From Mariniphaga sp. (lineage in GTDB: Bacteria; Bacteroidota; Bacteroidia; Bacteroidales; Prolixibacteraceae), in the NCBI GenBank assembly GCA_024636975.1, contig JAGXGA010000061.1:124001-188000 (forward strand): a stretch of DNA of 64,000 nt. The letters are read 5' to 3'. Under the pieces are notes generated by a model. That model did no database searches and was not told the DNA's origin. It saw nothing but the letters and a program-made list of their open reading frames with translations. This document shows, piece after piece, positions 34,917 through 42,801 of this stretch. How positions within the stretch are numbered: position 1 is the stretch's first letter; each line of letters opens with the position of its first letter. A program made the position numbers and the translations under genes.

Positions 34917-35948
34917 TTGGAGAAACAAATTTATTTGGAAGGGATCGATCCGTTGGAGTTTTTCGGCATAAACAATGTAAAGATGGATTTAATCAACACA
35001 TTGTTTCCAAAAATTAAGATCAACGCCCGGGGAAACATTCTTTATGTGCAGGGAGAGGAATCAGAGCTTAAGAATTTTGAAAAGAAGTTTACACTTCTAC
35101 TCGATCATTACTTTCAGTTTAACGTTATTACCGAAGAAATTATCCTTCAGATACTTTCTACTGGAATTTCCACACTGGATGAGAACGGAATTACAGATAA
35201 GGATATCATTCTGTTTGGCAACAGTGGCAAACCTATCAGGGCACGTACACCAAACCAGCGTCTTCTGATTGATGAAAGCACAAAAAATGACCTCATTTTT
35301 GCCATTGGCCCTGCCGGAACGGGAAAGACATATACAGCAATTGCCCTTGCGGTGAAGGCACTTAAAAACAGGGAAATAAAAAAAATAATCCTAAGTCGTC
35401 CGGCAGTAGAGGCGGGTGAAAATCTCGGGTTTCTTCCAGGCGATTTAAAGGAGAAAATTGACCCTTACCTCCAGCCTTTATACGATGCCTTGCAAGATAT
35501 GATCCCACCACGGAAACTGGAAGATTTTATGAGGGATGACATCATCCAGATTGCACCTCTCGCATTTATGCGGGGCCGTACCCTGAGCAATGCGTTTGTA
35601 ATACTGGATGAAGCCCAGAACACAACCATCAACCAGTTGAAAATGTTCCTGACCAGAATGGGCCTCAATGCAAAGTTCATAATTACAGGCGATGTTACGC
35701 AAATCGACCTTCCCAGGCGGAGCAATTCGGGATTGATTTTCGCCATGAGGCTGCTTAATAAAATTGAAAGCATTTCTATTGTGGAATTCAACAAAAACGA
35801 TATTGTGCGACACCGGTTGGTTAGAGACATTGTAGAAGCATATGAAAGGTACTACGAGGACCAGGAAGTTAAAGAATCAGGCACAGGAAAAGGCAAAGGC
35901 GAAGGAAAAGGCAGAGGAGATTCCAATAAACCGCGAGGGGATAATTAA
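34917..35948 (+). CDS. PhoH-family ATPase
   Basis: This 343-residue protein starts at TTG (34917) behind an AAAGGA ribosome site; there is no upstream ATG. An N-terminal KH-like part is followed by the PhoH P-loop ATPase with Walker A GPAGTGKTYTA (about residue 129) and Walker B FVILDEAQN, and RRSNSGL. PhoH-like proteins are linked to RNA metabolism and ribosome maturation. The tail (about 320-343) is a Gly/Lys/Glu-rich low-complexity stretch (GTGKGKGEGKGRGD), probably disordered. purC follows by 39 bp and may share the transcript. Confidence 0.95.
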   Translation: MEKQIYLEGIDPLEFFGINNVKMDLINTLFPKIKINARGNILYVQGEESELKNFEKKFTLLLDHYFQFNVITEEIILQILSTGISTLDENGITDKDIILFGNSGKPIRARTPNQRLLIDESTKNDLIFAIGPAGTGKTYTAIALAVKALKNREIKKIILSRPAVEAGENLGFLPGDLKEKIDPYLQPLYDALQDMIPPRKLEDFMRDDIIQIAPLAFMRGRTLSNAFVILDEAQNTTINQLKMFLTRMGLNAKFIITGDVTQIDLPRRSNSGLIFAMRLLNKIESISIVEFNKNDIVRHRLVRDIVEAYERYYEDQEVKESGTGKGKGEGKGRGDSNKPRGDN

Positions 35949-35987
35949 AAACAAGTTACTACAGGTTAAATATAAAAACTGATAACA

Positions 35988-36938
35988 ATGAGTAATGCAT
36001 TAACAAAAACTAATTTTGATTTTCCGGGTCAAAAAAGCGTTTACTACGGAAAAGTGCGGGATGTATATAACATCAATAACGATCTGCTGGTTATGGTGGT
36101 TACCGATCGTATTTCAGCTTTCGATGTAGTGCTGCCTAAGGGAATCCCATACAAAGGACAGGTTCTTAACCAGATTGCGTCAAAATTCCTTGATGCGACA
36201 GCCGATATCGTTCCCAACTGGAAAGTGGAATCACCCGATCCAAATGTTACGGTTGGAGTTATGTGTGAACCTTACAAGGTTGAGATGGTCATCCGGGGTT
36301 ATTTAACCGGCCATGCCTGGCGTGAGTACCGCTCCGGCAAACGTACCATCTGTGGTGTACCAATGCCTGAAGGAATGGTGGAAAACCAAAAATTCCCTGA
36401 ACCTCTGCTGACTCCGACTACCAAAGCAGAAGAAGGACATGATGAGGATATTTCACGTGAAGATATTATTGCGCAGGGACTGGTTAGCGAAGAAGAATAC
36501 AAAATGCTTGAAGACTATACCCGCAAATTATTTCAGAGAGGGACAGAAATGGCTGCCGAAAAAGGCCTGATACTGGTGGATACCAAATATGAATTCGGAA
36601 AAAAGGATGGAAAAATATATCTGATCGACGAAATTCACACTCCTGACTCTTCACGCTATTTTTATGCAAAAGGATATGAAGAACGGCTGGCAGCAAACGA
36701 ACCACAAAAACAACTTTCAAAAGAATTCGTGCGCCAGTGGCTCATCGAAAATGGTTTCCAGGGGAAGGAAGGTCAGGCTGTACCTGCAATGAACGAAGAA
36801 ATGGTGAATTCAGTTTCTGAGCGATATATTGAATTGTATGAAAACATTACCGGTGATAAATTTGAAAAATCGGATGCATCAAAAATCAATAAACGAATAG
36901 AAAAATCAGTTACTGAATTTCTAAATAAAAATAAATAG
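35988..36938 (+). CDS. purC: Phosphoribosylaminoimidazole-succinocarboxamide synthase
   Basis: This 316-residue SAICAR synthetase has [42 protein letters not shown] and [10 protein letters not shown], all family signatures. It joins CAIR and aspartate with ATP in purine synthesis. It is the longer variety (~310 residues, like yeast ADE1) rather than the ~240-residue E. coli type, normal for Bacteroidota. A terminator follows at 36946. Confidence 0.97.
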   Translation: MSNALTKTNFDFPGQKSVYYGKVRDVYNINNDLLVMVVTDRISAFDVVLPKGIPYKGQVLNQIASKFLDATADIVPNWKVESPDPNVTVGVMCEPYKVEMVIRGYLTGHAWREYRSGKRTICGVPMPEGMVENQKFPEPLLTPTTKAEEGHDEDISREDIIAQGLVSEEEYKMLEDYTRKLFQRGTEMAAEKGLILVDTKYEFGKKDGKIYLIDEIHTPDSSRYFYAKGYEERLAANEPQKQLSKEFVRQWLIENGFQGKEGQAVPAMNEEMVNSVSERYIELYENITGDKFEKSDASKINKRIEKSVTEFLNKNK

Positions 36939-36945
36939 CAAGATT

Positions 36946-36983
36946 AAATGCCTTCCCACCAGGAAAGTGCGGAAGGCATTTTT
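36946..36983 (+). terminator. Terminator after purC
   Basis: AAATGCCTTCC (36946-36956) pairs with GGAAGGCATTT starting at 36971, followed by more T. It separates purC from the thioredoxin gene, so the latter probably has its own promoter or is read through. Confidence 0.85.
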
Positions 36984-36994
36984 GACTTTCAATT

Positions 36995-37516
36995 ATGAAA
37001 ATACATTTTCTTATAATCATAATTCTGCTTTTTCCCTCATCTGGCATTTTAGCACAAGATGAGTTTACCCTTGCCAAAGAAGGGCAAAAAGCGCCCGAAT
37101 TTTCATACGAAAACAATGAAAGAGCTGTTGTTAACCTGTCGGATTTAAAAGGAAAAGTTGTCTGGATTACTTTCTTTGCCACATGGTGTGGCCCTTGCAG
37201 AAAAGAATTACCATACCTTGAGAGTCAGGTATATGAAAAGTTCCGCAACCACCCTGATTTTGAACTGCTGGTTATTGGCAGAGAACATTCTCGTGAAGAA
37301 CTGGAAAAGTTTAGTCTGGAATCAGGACATAAACTTCCTTTTATACCCGATCAGAAAAGGGAAATCTTTTCAAAATATGCTGCCCAAAATATTCCACGAA
37401 ATCTCATTATTGATCGGGAGGGAAAAATTTCCACTTCATCAGTTGGATTTAACGAAGAAGATTTTGATCGAAAAGTAAAGAAGCTTGAAATTTTACTAAA
37501 CCAGACATCCCACTAA
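36995..37516 (+). CDS. TlpA-like thioredoxin-fold protein, exported
   Basis: This 173-residue protein has a signal peptide ending LAQ and a TlpA/ResA fold: GQKAPEFSYEN, then the redox motif WCGPC with Cys65 and Cys68, and IPRNLIIDREGKI with the cis-Pro. Such proteins reduce or rearrange disulphides in the periplasm. It starts only 12 bp after the purC terminator. No cytochrome maturation genes are nearby to suggest a client. Confidence 0.92.
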   Translation: MKIHFLIIIILLFPSSGILAQDEFTLAKEGQKAPEFSYENNERAVVNLSDLKGKVVWITFFATWCGPCRKELPYLESQVYEKFRNHPDFELLVIGREHSREELEKFSLESGHKLPFIPDQKREIFSKYAAQNIPRNLIIDREGKISTSSVGFNEEDFDRKVKKLEILLNQTSH

Positions 37517-37628
37517 TAAATCAAAATTATTGCACATCATTTTATTGCAATTTATTATCATTTTGAGCGATATTTAATGAAAACGTTTTAACTTGTAGTG
37601 GTAAAATCATCATTAAATTTAAGCAAAA

Positions 37629-38861
37629 ATGAAAAAAAATCTCCTGAAGGCTTTTATAATTATTCTACTGGCCGGGTTGTTTCATGCATGTAATGACCCC
37701 CTGATTGAAGAAACAAATATTGTGGATCCGTCATTCAAATCAGCACAAAGCAACAAATTAACTTATATAGTTGTGCTGGATGATTCGGAACTGAATGCGG
37801 AACTTACTAACTCTAAAGGCTATGAGATGCGGCAACAGGCCGCAAAAAGGGCAGCCGAAAAAATAATAAACCGTGCTGCTTTAATCGATGGTGAGTTGGG
37901 CTTTGTATACAGCACTGCCTTAAAAGGGTTTTCGGTAAAAATTCCACCCGGGCAATTAAAAAAGCTGGAAAGTGATCCTGCTGTAGTTTTGATCGAGAAA
38001 GACCAGGTGGTAACTTTAATTAAACCAGTAATTGACCCTAAAGCAAAACCACCCGGCACTCCCGGAGGTGGCGGTAAGGAAGATCCTCCTGCTGAGTCAT
38101 CACAGGAAACTCCCTGGGGTATTACACGTGTTGGAGGTACTGTCGATGGTACCGGAAAGATTGCATGGATTATTGATTCAGGAATTGATCTGAACCACCC
38201 TGATCTAAATGTGGATACTGGCAGAAGTCAGAGCTTTTTGGGAGGAAAGGATAGCAACAATCCTGATGACCAAAACGGACATGGAACCCATGTGGCCGGT
38301 ACTATCGCTGCAATCAATAATAATATTGGAGTGGTTGGAGTGGCCGCAGGGGCATCAGTTGTTTCGGTAAGGGTACTTGACCGACGTGGCAGCGGAACCA
38401 TAACAGGTGTAATTGCCGGGATTGATTATGTGGCAGCAAAGGCTAAAGCTGGTGAAGTTGCAAACATGAGCCTTGGCGGCGGGACATCAACCGCCCTGGA
38501 TAACGCAGTGTTAAAGGCTTCACAAACATGCACATTCGTGATAGCTGCCGGAAATGATGGCAGCGATGCTAATAATTATTCTCCTGCAAGAGTCAATGGC
38601 GATTACATCTATACCATATCTGCCATGAACAGTTCTGATTACTTTGCTTCCTGGTCCAACCGGGGCAATCCTCCAGTGGATTATTGTGCCCCGGGCGTTA
38701 GTATAAAATCGACATGGAAGGATGGAGGTTATAACACAATCAGTGGAACTTCAATGGCAGCACCACATGCAGCCGGAGTACTTTTATTGGGTAATGCCAA
38801 TTCAGATGGAAATGTAAATGGAGACCCGGATGGAGATCCTGATCTGATAATACATCGTTAA
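37629..38861 (+). CDS. S8 family serine protease (subtilase) lipoprotein
   Basis: This 410-residue protein has a lipobox (LFHAC) and an I9-type propeptide (TYIVVLDDSELNAEL ... FSVKIPPGQLKKLESDP), then the catalytic domain. The triad is visible: Asp in IIDSGID (near 182), His in NGHGTHVAG (near 218), Ser in SGTSMAAPH (near 375). A Gly/Pro-rich linker (PGTPGGGGKEDPP) separates propeptide and catalytic domain. The tail (NGDPDGDPD) is Asp/Gly-rich and might bind calcium. It is an extracellular or surface-anchored protease. Monocistronic, closed by a terminator. Confidence 0.94.
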   Translation: MKKNLLKAFIIILLAGLFHACNDPLIEETNIVDPSFKSAQSNKLTYIVVLDDSELNAELTNSKGYEMRQQAAKRAAEKIINRAALIDGELGFVYSTALKGFSVKIPPGQLKKLESDPAVVLIEKDQVVTLIKPVIDPKAKPPGTPGGGGKEDPPAESSQETPWGITRVGGTVDGTGKIAWIIDSGIDLNHPDLNVDTGRSQSFLGGKDSNNPDDQNGHGTHVAGTIAAINNNIGVVGVAAGASVVSVRVLDRRGSGTITGVIAGIDYVAAKAKAGEVANMSLGGGTSTALDNAVLKASQTCTFVIAAGNDGSDANNYSPARVNGDYIYTISAMNSSDYFASWSNRGNPPVDYCAPGVSIKSTWKDGGYNTISGTSMAAPHAAGVLLLGNANSDGNVNGDPDGDPDLIIHR

Positions 38862-38874
38862 AATAATTTTAATA

Positions 38875-38906
38875 AAAACCGGATTGAAACATCCGGTTTT
38901 TTTTTA
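38875..38906 (+). terminator. Terminator of the subtilase gene
   Basis: AACCGGAT / ATCCGGTT with a 6-nt loop, followed by a run of T, 14 bp after the stop codon. Confidence 0.9.
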
Positions 38907-38928
38907 TTTTCTTTACATAAAACACCTT

Positions 38929-38959
38929 TTTGTCTTTTAAGTGCATTTCCCTATTTTTG
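38929..38959 (+). promoter_or_regulatory. Promoter of trhO
   Basis: TTTG (38929-38932), a 19-nt spacer and TATTTTTG (38952-38959) match both Bacteroidota promoter elements. The start codon lies 22 bp downstream. Confidence 0.75.
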
Positions 38960-38981
38960 TGCCTTTAAAGAATTTACAACA

Positions 38982-40022
38982 ATGCAGCTACACAACAGAA
39001 TAAACAAAGAAGAACTCAAACAGCGGCTGATGGAAGAAACTTTCAGCCGCAAAACAATTTCCTTCTACAAATACCATTACCTTGACAACCCGCAGGAGTT
39101 CAGGGACAGCATTTACCGCGACTGGTTCGCCTTAAATTGCTTCGGCCGCATCTATATTGCCCGCGAAGGCATCAATGCCCAAATGAGTGTGCCGGAACAT
39201 TATTTCGACGCATTCCTGAGTACCCTTGGAAATTACGGTATATTAAATGATATCCCTATAAAATATGCCGTCGAAGACAATGGGAAATCGTTCCATAAAC
39301 TCGCAATAAAAGTGCGGCCAAAACTGGTTGCCGACGGATTGGATGATGGGGCCTACGATGTCACCAATGTGGGCAACCACCTTTCCGGACTGGAATTTCA
39401 TGAGCTGGCAGGAAAAGAGGATACATTGATTGTGGATATGCGTAACTTTTATGAGAGCGAAATAGGCCGGTTTGAGGGTGCCATCTGTCCCCAGGCCGAT
39501 ACGTTTCGCGAAGAACTGGAAATTGTCACCGGAATGCTTGAGGATAAAAAAGACAAAAAAATACTGCTGTACTGCACAGGCGGTATCCGCTGTGAAAAAG
39601 CAAGTGCCTATTTGAAACACCAGGGATTCAGCGATGTGAACCAGCTGCATGGAGGCGTACTTGAATATGCCAGGCAGATAAAAGTTGCTAATCTTGAATC
39701 GAAATTCATAGGGAAGAACTTTGTTTTCGATGAACGTTTGGGTGAAAGTATTAATGGACAGATCATTTCCCGGTGCCATCAATGCGGTCAGCCCTGCGAT
39801 ACGCATACCAACTGCGCCAACAACAGCTGTCACCTGCTGTTTATACAATGCCCTGAATGTGCAAAAAAGCACAACGGTTGCTGCACACCTGAATGTATTG
39901 AAGAGCTGCATGGAATGGGTATTAACGGGAATTCAAAAGCCTTTCAGTTCGGAAACAGAAAAAGATACCGGAAGAGCCTGGCATTGGTGAATGAAGAACA
40001 AAAGGCACAAAGTACTAAATGA
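38982..40022 (+). CDS. trhO: tRNA uridine(34) hydroxylase / rhodanese-domain protein
   Basis: This 346-residue protein has an acylphosphatase-like N-terminal domain (GRIYIAREGINAQMSVP), a rhodanese domain with the active Cys in LYCTGGIRCEKA (near residue 197) and a C-terminal cysteine-rich stretch (CHQCGQPCDTHTNCAN ... CPECAKKHNGCC) likely to bind zinc. TrhO (YceA) makes 5-hydroxyuridine at tRNA position 34. Length and domain order are normal. An A-rich repeat begins right after the stop codon. Confidence 0.95.
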   Translation: MQLHNRINKEELKQRLMEETFSRKTISFYKYHYLDNPQEFRDSIYRDWFALNCFGRIYIAREGINAQMSVPEHYFDAFLSTLGNYGILNDIPIKYAVEDNGKSFHKLAIKVRPKLVADGLDDGAYDVTNVGNHLSGLEFHELAGKEDTLIVDMRNFYESEIGRFEGAICPQADTFREELEIVTGMLEDKKDKKILLYCTGGIRCEKASAYLKHQGFSDVNQLHGGVLEYARQIKVANLESKFIGKNFVFDERLGESINGQIISRCHQCGQPCDTHTNCANNSCHLLFIQCPECAKKHNGCCTPECIEELHGMGINGNSKAFQFGNRKRYRKSLALVNEEQKAQSTK

Positions 40023-40200
40023 CAATATACAAAGCACCAAAAAACAAATAACAAGAAATAAAGCACCAAATAGCAAATAACAAATTTCAAAAAAGAAGAA
40101 GTCTGCTTATTCATAAAAGTGACTTCTCGATCATATTATGGATGATTGTTTCAGTCCTGTTATCTTTGTTTGTTTTTTGATGCTTGTTTTTTAGAATTTT
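40020..40200. repeat. A-rich CAAATAAC repeat with T-rich counterpart
   Basis: Bases 40031-40054 are identical to bases 25690-25713 (AAAGCACCAAAAAAC followed by AAATAACAA). A partial second copy (AAAGCACCAAATAGC) follows. From about 40165 a T-rich stretch (TTTGTTTGTTTTTTGATGC) is roughly complementary, so the region can fold back. The type is the same as at 25.7 kb. Confidence 0.7.
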
Positions 40201-40210
40201 CAGTATTAGG

Positions 40211-41215
40211 ATGGACAACTTTTGGCAACATATAAAATCCCCTGTCTTTTCATTGGCACCCATGGAGGACGTGACCGACACGGTTTTCAGGGAAATTGTG
40301 CTGGGGATTTCGGCTCCGGCTAAACTGCACGTTGTATTCACCGAATTCACTTCGGTGGAAGGTATGAACCACCCTGACGGCAGGGAACGTGTTTCAGAGC
40401 GACTGATTGTCAATGATTCGGAACGTAAGTTACTCACTGAAAAAAGCGTAAAGCTGGTGGCTCAGATTTGGGGACGCAACCCGGAAATCTATTATAAAGT
40501 AGCAAAATATATCAGTGAAAATTACCATTTCGACGGGCTTGACATCAATATGGGGTGCCCGGTTAAAAAGGTCATCAAATCCGGTTCATGCAGCGCACTT
40601 ATTGGTGAACCGCAGCTGGCACAAGAAATTATACTGGCAACTAAGGAAGCTACCCAACTTCCGGTAAGTGTAAAAACCCGCACGGGCATTAAACAGCATC
40701 AGACCGAAGAATGGATTGCACACCTTTTAGAAACAGAACCTGCAGCCATTATTCTTCATGGACGCACCCAAAAAATGCAATCGGAAGGTGAAGCCAGCTG
40801 GGAGGAAATAGGTAAAGCCGTTAAAATTCGAAACCAAATGAACCCGGCCATTCCCATTCACGGCAATGGAGATGTATTTTCAATGGCTGAAGGACTGCAG
40901 AAAGTAAAGGAAACCGGAGTGGATGGTATAATGATTGGCCGCGGAATTTTTCAGAACCCCTGGTTTTTTAGTCCCGAATTGGAAGAAGTATTGCAGGAAG
41001 AGCGGATTAGGAAATTGCTTAAACATACCCATTTATTCGAACAAACGTGGGGTGGCATAAAAAATTTCAACATCCTGAAACGGTTTTACAAAATTTACCT
41101 GAACAGCTTTCCGGGAGCGGCAAAATTGCGAGCCGATCTGATGGAAGCAAAAGATTATGAAGATGTATACCGCTATTTTGAAGTAAATTATTCTGTTTTG
41201 TCCGATTTGTCCTAA
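40211..41215 (+). CDS. dus: tRNA-dihydrouridine synthase
   Basis: The ATG at 40211 (MDNFWQHIKSPVFSLAPMED) gives 334 residues; the frame from 40184 starts with TTG and adds nine residues. This is a TIM barrel binding FMN with APMEDVTD, INMGCPVKKVIKSGSCSAL holding the catalytic Cys, VKTRTG, ILHGRT and GNGDV plus IMIGRG phosphate-binding loops. It reduces uridines in tRNA with NADPH. The family is certain; the DusA/B/C type is not resolved. It follows trhO, another tRNA-modifying enzyme, across the A-rich repeat. Confidence 0.95.
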   Translation: MDNFWQHIKSPVFSLAPMEDVTDTVFREIVLGISAPAKLHVVFTEFTSVEGMNHPDGRERVSERLIVNDSERKLLTEKSVKLVAQIWGRNPEIYYKVAKYISENYHFDGLDINMGCPVKKVIKSGSCSALIGEPQLAQEIILATKEATQLPVSVKTRTGIKQHQTEEWIAHLLETEPAAIILHGRTQKMQSEGEASWEEIGKAVKIRNQMNPAIPIHGNGDVFSMAEGLQKVKETGVDGIMIGRGIFQNPWFFSPELEEVLQEERIRKLLKHTHLFEQTWGGIKNFNILKRFYKIYLNSFPGAAKLRADLMEAKDYEDVYRYFEVNYSVLSDLS

Positions 41216-41249
41216 CCTTTTGTCGACATCAGCGCAAGTAACTACTATG

Positions 41250-41792
41250 TTAATTTCCTTCTATTTCAGCGATCAGACGCAGCGCATCATCGCGAAGTGG
41301 CTTGTATTTAAAATACCACAGAATAAGCCCGACAATCAGGCCAAAAAGTATTGCTCCGATAAACATCACCTGAGTTTCCAATACAAGTCCTTCTTCCTGA
41401 TTGTTATAAAATAGCCCAAAGTCCATTAATGCAAGGGCAACAATAATCCAGATGGTTCTGCCCTGAAATGGTTTGTACCTGTAGGCTGCCTTTTTGAGCA
41501 TCAGTAAAGTTGGCAGTGAATAGTCGACATATTTATACTCTTTGTAGTATTTACCAAAGAACAGGGCAAAGATTAAAAAGGACAGAACCATACATGCACC
41601 CCCGATAATCTGCTTAAAATCTCCGGAATCATTGTAATGCCTGATGGTCATGAAAATGAAAAACGGAATTAAAATCCAGTAAACAATCTGAATGCCCCTG
41701 CTTAATGTTGCATAACTGGCATCTTCGGTTTTAAGTTTGCCCACCAGCTGATCGAATTCAGCATTTAATATTTTAAAATTATACGTATTCAT
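41250..41792 (-). CDS. Four-helix membrane protein paired with an ECF sigma factor
   Basis: This 180-residue protein has a short N-terminal soluble part (about 30 residues, ending ASYATLSRG) and four hydrophobic segments: VYWILIPFFIFMTIRHY, IIGGACMVLSFLIFALFFG, TIWIIVALALMDFGLFY and QVMFIGAILFGLIVGLILW. No zinc-binding anti-sigma motif (HxxxCxxC) is seen. It overlaps the sigma gene by 14 bp, so it is made with it and is a candidate anti-sigma or membrane sensor (inference). I do not recognise the family. Confidence 0.7.
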   Translation of the reverse strand: MNTYNFKILNAEFDQLVGKLKTEDASYATLSRGIQIVYWILIPFFIFMTIRHYNDSGDFKQIIGGACMVLSFLIFALFFGKYYKEYKYVDYSLPTLLMLKKAAYRYKPFQGRTIWIIVALALMDFGLFYNNQEEGLVLETQVMFIGAILFGLIVGLILWYFKYKPLRDDALRLIAEIEGN

Positions 41793-42300
41793 GATGGTTT
41801 TCTTTTAATTTTTCTTTTAATTGTGCTTTCACCCGATGAATTTTAACTTTAACATTGGGTTCTGTAATTCCAATTACATCGGCAATTTCTTTCATGGTCA
41901 GACCTTCGAACATGAGTGAAACCAGTGCCTTATCAATTACCGACAACTGATTCAATTCAGTCTGCAACTGTTCAAGCTGCTTTTCCTGAAGCAATTTTTC
42001 ATTCAGTTCTTCTTCATCCAAAACAGGGTTGAGATTTTGCTCGTTGCCGTTCACAATTAGTTTCATATTCCGGTATGCTTTACCTGTAAATGTAAGCGAA
42101 GTATTTACAGCAATGCGATATATCCAGGTGCTTATGGCCGAATCTCCCCTAAAACTATCAAGGCTTTTCCAGATATTTACGAGCACCTCCTGAAACATAT
42201 CCTTCTGATCCTCGGTATTGGAATTATAATACCTGCAGATGCGCTGAATCCGATCCCTGTTTTCAGTTACAATTGCATTAAATTTTTCTTCCTTGTTCAA
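41779..42300 (-). CDS. ECF RNA polymerase sigma factor
   Basis: This 173-residue sigma-70 family protein has region 2 (NSNTEDQKDMFQEVLVNIWK, FRGDSAISTWIYRIAVNTSL) and region 4 with a helix-turn-helix (GLTMKEIADVIGITEPNVKV). The STWIYRIA motif is of the RpoE-like type, unlike the FecI-type sigma at 20.2 kb. It overlaps the membrane protein gene. Its regulon cannot be seen here. Confidence 0.93.
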   Translation of the reverse strand: MNKEEKFNAIVTENRDRIQRICRYYNSNTEDQKDMFQEVLVNIWKSLDSFRGDSAISTWIYRIAVNTSLTFTGKAYRNMKLIVNGNEQNLNPVLDEEELNEKLLQEKQLEQLQTELNQLSVIDKALVSLMFEGLTMKEIADVIGITEPNVKVKIHRVKAQLKEKLKENHHEYV

Positions 42301-42416
42301 TTTTCAGTTGTTTTTTTATTCATTTAGTAAGGCAAAAAAAGAATAGTTACATTTTTTTTATGGTTCTTTTTTAAGAATATTTCACGGAAGCATTTATTGT
42401 GCTCAATCTCTTGAGA

Positions 42417-42613
42417 CTTAATAACCCAGTTTTTCAGGCTGGGGAGAAAAAACAACCAGAAAACCTCCTCCCCCTGTCTTCTGCCTTGAGACAGACCCCC
42501 AGCATAAATGCCGGGGTTATTATCCAGGACAGCGGAACAATGGAGCAAGCCTCTGATAGCAACTGCACTCCTGCAGAGAGATTCAATAACCCCAGCTTTC
42601 AAGCTGGGGGGAA
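42417..42613. repeat. REPIN-like hairpin pair, same family as 10.0-10.4 kb
   Basis: The gap 42301-42801 holds no gene. It contains a single hairpin (AATAACCCAGTTTTTCAGG region, 42419-42446), then CCCCAGCATAAATGCCGGGG at 42497 and, exactly 93 bp later, CCCCAGCTTTCAAGCTGGGG at 42590. The same two palindromes and the same 93-bp distance occur twice at 10.0-10.4 kb. Here the flank inside both hairpins is AATAAC instead of ACTAAC. The rest of the gap is AT-rich without recognisable features. Confidence 0.9.
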
Positions 42614-42801
42614 CAGAAAACCAGACCACCACCTCTCCCTGTCTTTCTTACATAAATGAAGCAAAATTACTGATCAGCAATTACCTTTAAATTACAAGGC
42701 CCATATTCATAAAACTAAATGATCATCCAAACAATTTACCGCCTGTACGTGTCCATATAAATAACATTATTATTAAACACTGCATTAAAGCACGCAACCC
42801 A

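Noticed and set aside
39243-39911. 222-residue minus-strand frame inside trhO
   Set aside because: Antisense shadow; the + strand has full TrhO motifs.
42324-42659. Opposed open frames of 102 residues (minus) and 86 residues (plus) over the hairpin repeats
   Set aside because: They are translations of the REPIN-like palindromes (NPGIYAGG-type peptides), with no family match, signal or start context.
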